From Rs1 sp000416275 (lineage in GTDB: Bacteria > Pseudomonadota > Gammaproteobacteria > Pseudomonadales > Balneatricaceae), in NCBI GenBank assembly GCA_965243635.1, contig OZ251574.1:1178001-1242000 (forward strand): DNA of 64,000 nt, read 5' to 3'. The translations under genes and the position numbers were made by a program. Below, in pieces: positions 62,334-64,000 of this stretch. Positions within the stretch are counted from its first letter, which is position 1. The number at the start of each line of letters is the position of its first letter. Under the pieces are notes generated by a model. The model had not been told where the DNA came from. It ran no database searches and worked only from the letters and a program-made list of their open reading frames with translations.

Positions 62334-63449
62334 ATGAAAAAATTAACAATCGCTTTAGCAATTACTTTATCTTTAACGGGTACAGTGGTTGCGAATGAAT
62401 CTATTACTGGTGGGCTTGATGGTTTTGCTGTATCCCAGCAATTTCAAGGGCAGGCACTAAAGCGCATCGTGCAAAAAATGGTAGCGCCACCCAATTTTCC
62501 CATTCATCAACAAGTGGTGACGGAAAACAAGATTGTTCAAGTTAGGCTAGTCGTTGAAGAGAAAGAGGTCGAAATTTCTCCCGGTGTTTTTATGTGGCAA
62601 ATGACATTCAATGGCACTTCTCCAGGGCCGATGATTGTTGCTCATCTAGGGGATTACATTGAATTAACCTTAGTCAATCCAACATCCAATACTTTAGTGC
62701 ATAACATTGATTTACATGCATTTACAGGTGCTATGGGCGGCGGTTCTTTAACGGAAGTGCCTCCCGGTCAAGAGGTGACTGTGCGCTTTAAAGCGACTAA
62801 AACTGGCACCTTTATATATCACTGTGCGCCGGGTGGGGTAATGATTCCCTGGCATGTTGTATCAGGTATGAACGGAGCTATTACTATTTTGCCTAAAGAC
62901 GGCTTAAAAGATGCAGAGGGTAAGAAAATCACCTATGACAAAGCTTTCTATATTGGCGGCCAAGATTTTTACCTACCTAAAGATAGCAAAGGTCAGTACA
63001 AGCGCTATACCTCACCAGTAGCGGGTATGGCTGACACCCTAGCAGTCATGCAAACACTGCAGCCAACTCACTTACCCTTTAACGGTATAATGAATGCAAT
63101 GACCGGGGATAACGCCCTTAAAGCAAAAGTGGGTGATACTGTGATGATTGTTCATTCACAGGCAAATCGGCAGGCTTATCCACACATGATTGGCGGACAT
63201 GGTGATTATGTTTGGCAAACAGGTAGCTTTAGTGATGCACCTAATACCAACCTAGAAACCTGGTCAATTGCAGCGGGAGCAGCCGGAGCAGCAATTTATA
63301 CCTTTAAACAACCAGGCACTTATGCCTATGTGAGTCACAATCTGATAGAGGCAATAATACTCGGTAGCGTATTGCACTTTAAAATAGCGGGTAAATGGAA
63401 TAATGATTTACAAGAGCAACTGGTAGCTCCAGGGCCTATTCGACAGTAG
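62334..63449 (+). CDS. nirK: Copper-containing nitrite reductase
   Basis: 371 residues with a Sec signal (MKKLTIALAITLSLTGTVVA, cleavage about residue 20). Two cupredoxin domains. Copper and catalytic residues all seen: HNIDLHAFTGAMGGG (type 1 His, catalytic Asp, type 2 His), FIYHCAPGGVMIPWHVVSGMNG (type 2 His, type 1 Cys, His, Met), PHMIGGHGDYVW (catalytic His) and YAYVSHNLIEA (type 2 His). It reduces nitrite to NO in the periplasm. nsrR and nnrS lie just upstream; no NO reductase is in the window. The start has GAGGAAAG upstream. Confidence 0.96.
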   Translation: MKKLTIALAITLSLTGTVVANESITGGLDGFAVSQQFQGQALKRIVQKMVAPPNFPIHQQVVTENKIVQVRLVVEEKEVEISPGVFMWQMTFNGTSPGPMIVAHLGDYIELTLVNPTSNTLVHNIDLHAFTGAMGGGSLTEVPPGQEVTVRFKATKTGTFIYHCAPGGVMIPWHVVSGMNGAITILPKDGLKDAEGKKITYDKAFYIGGQDFYLPKDSKGQYKRYTSPVAGMADTLAVMQTLQPTHLPFNGIMNAMTGDNALKAKVGDTVMIVHSQANRQAYPHMIGGHGDYVWQTGSFSDAPNTNLETWSIAAGAAGAAIYTFKQPGTYAYVSHNLIEAIILGSVLHFKIAGKWNNDLQEQLVAPGPIRQ

Positions 63450-63788
63450 TCAGATAAAAATCAGGCGGAGGGTCTTAGCCCTAATATTGCACACAGTATC
63501 TGGGCTGCACAGATCACCGTCTTTAACCTGAATCCGTGGCTTGAAAGTGACGGATTCAGGATCATGCCTCCACACAAGTTAAGTCAACTAGGGAGAGTCT
63601 GAGCAAGCCCCACATCTTTGCCACTGGGCGTGCAGAGAGGTTCGAACTTTGCATTAGCGCCATCAATCTGATGACAGAATAAGATTGACCAATAGATGAC
63701 TAGTATTGGAGATAAATAATAATAGCTCTTGCGTATAGTACTATATCGCACTATTATAATCCGAAATCGTACTATATTCGGAAGAGAG
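63450..63788. promoter_or_regulatory. nirK-nitroreductase gap
   Basis: 340 bp. It holds the solo family A end pair (63527-63560) and, before the next gene, a repeated GTACTATAT (63738-63746 and 63769-63777) around a TATAAT box at 63755-63760, which may be an operator. No gene. Confidence 0.5.
63527..63560. repeat. Family A reduced to its two ends (hairpin)
   Basis: CCTGAATCCGTGGCTT then GAAAGTGACGGATTCAGG: the two terminal repeats joined with the whole middle gone. It would form a strong hairpin 78 bp after nirK. Confidence 0.7.
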
Positions 63789-64000
63789 ATGATGGCTAAG
63801 AGCAGAAGAAATTTTTTAAAGATACTCGGTGGTGGCACAGTGGTAGCAGCAGTGGGGGTGGGAGCGTTCCTGAGTACGCGCACTCCAATGCAAGCGTTGG
63901 CGCCATGGGAGAGTGCGGGAAATTACCAAGATATTAGGAAGTGGGCGCTGTCTTACGCATTACTAGCGCCGAATCCACACAATCGACAGCCCTGGCAGGT
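63789..64000 (+). CDS. Acg-type FMN-binding nitroreductase family protein, Tat-exported (partial)
   Basis: 70 codons are visible before the right edge. A twin-arginine signal (MMAKSRRNFLKILGGGTVVA, RR-x-FLK) is followed by MQALAPWESAG and WALSYALLAPNPHNRQPW, the recognisable opening of the nitroreductase-like Acg family. It is expected in the periplasm. AGAGAG lies just ahead of the ATG at 63789; the next ATG (63792) is equally possible. Function in the nitrogen-oxide cluster is unknown. Confidence 0.8.
   Translation, partial: MMAKSRRNFLKILGGGTVVAAVGVGAFLSTRTPMQALAPWESAGNYQDIRKWALSYALLAPNPHNRQPWQ

Overview
The window looks like the chromosome of a marine gammaproteobacterium. The evidence is a sodium-pumping oxaloacetate decarboxylase (oadGAB), acnB, thiI, an rsuA-rsmC pair, Bzt/Aap-type amino-acid transport, Aer-like and CZB chemoreceptor parts, and an NsrR/NnrS/NirK nitrogen-oxide module. 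Base composition is moderately AT-rich, with an even more AT-rich defence pair at 11.2-13.1 kb. I could not assign a genus. No tRNA, rRNA or CRISPR array was seen.

Layout. 1-17.9 kb is a catabolic island for an amine, polyamine or amino-acid-like compound. It holds a PotABC-type ABC transporter (left edge cut), DUF1028 and RidA proteins, a flavin monooxygenase, a LysR regulator, an aspartase-family lyase with a cyclic-nucleotide-binding-like N-terminus, a PuuC-like aldehyde dehydrogenase, a class III aminotransferase, an APC permease and an M20 deacylase. A TTGGAT-N11-ATCCAA dyad, complete or partial, lies in four of its promoter regions, so the LysR protein probably controls the whole set. 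A two-gene RloA/RloB (AbiL-like) defence cassette is inserted in the middle. 18.7-26.9 kb carries acnB, a DadA-like oxidase, an EamA exporter and several decayed genes. 27.3-32.6 kb carries thiI and oadGAB. 33.2-46.9 kb carries a Cache-GAF-HD-GYP protein, the bzt/aap transporter and two large histidine kinases. 46.9-51.0 kb is a tandem array of 457-484 bp units split by an IS4-superfamily insertion sequence. 51.1-59 kb carries rsmC, rsuA, a thiolase, an ArsR/permease pair and a split Aer-like receptor. 59.3-64 kb carries nsrR, nnrS, nirK and the start of an Acg-type nitroreductase.

The most striking content is between the genes: several families of small non-autonomous mobile elements. Family A is 160 bp, has ends CCTGAATCMGTGACTTCA, folds on itself over nearly its whole length, and has perfect 5-bp AT-rich target duplications at seven copies. 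At least ten more copies are degenerate or partial. Family B (128-204 bp, ends GAGACCTCTGCATAAC) has perfect 5-bp duplications at four copies. Family D has IS5-like ends and a CTAA duplication. Family E is a 166-bp tandem pair next to nsrR. Family C is the inverted-repeat core of the tandem array. These elements sit directly after stop codons, lie inside the oad operon, and supply the C-terminal codons of nnrS, a hybrid kinase and a decayed lipoprotein gene.
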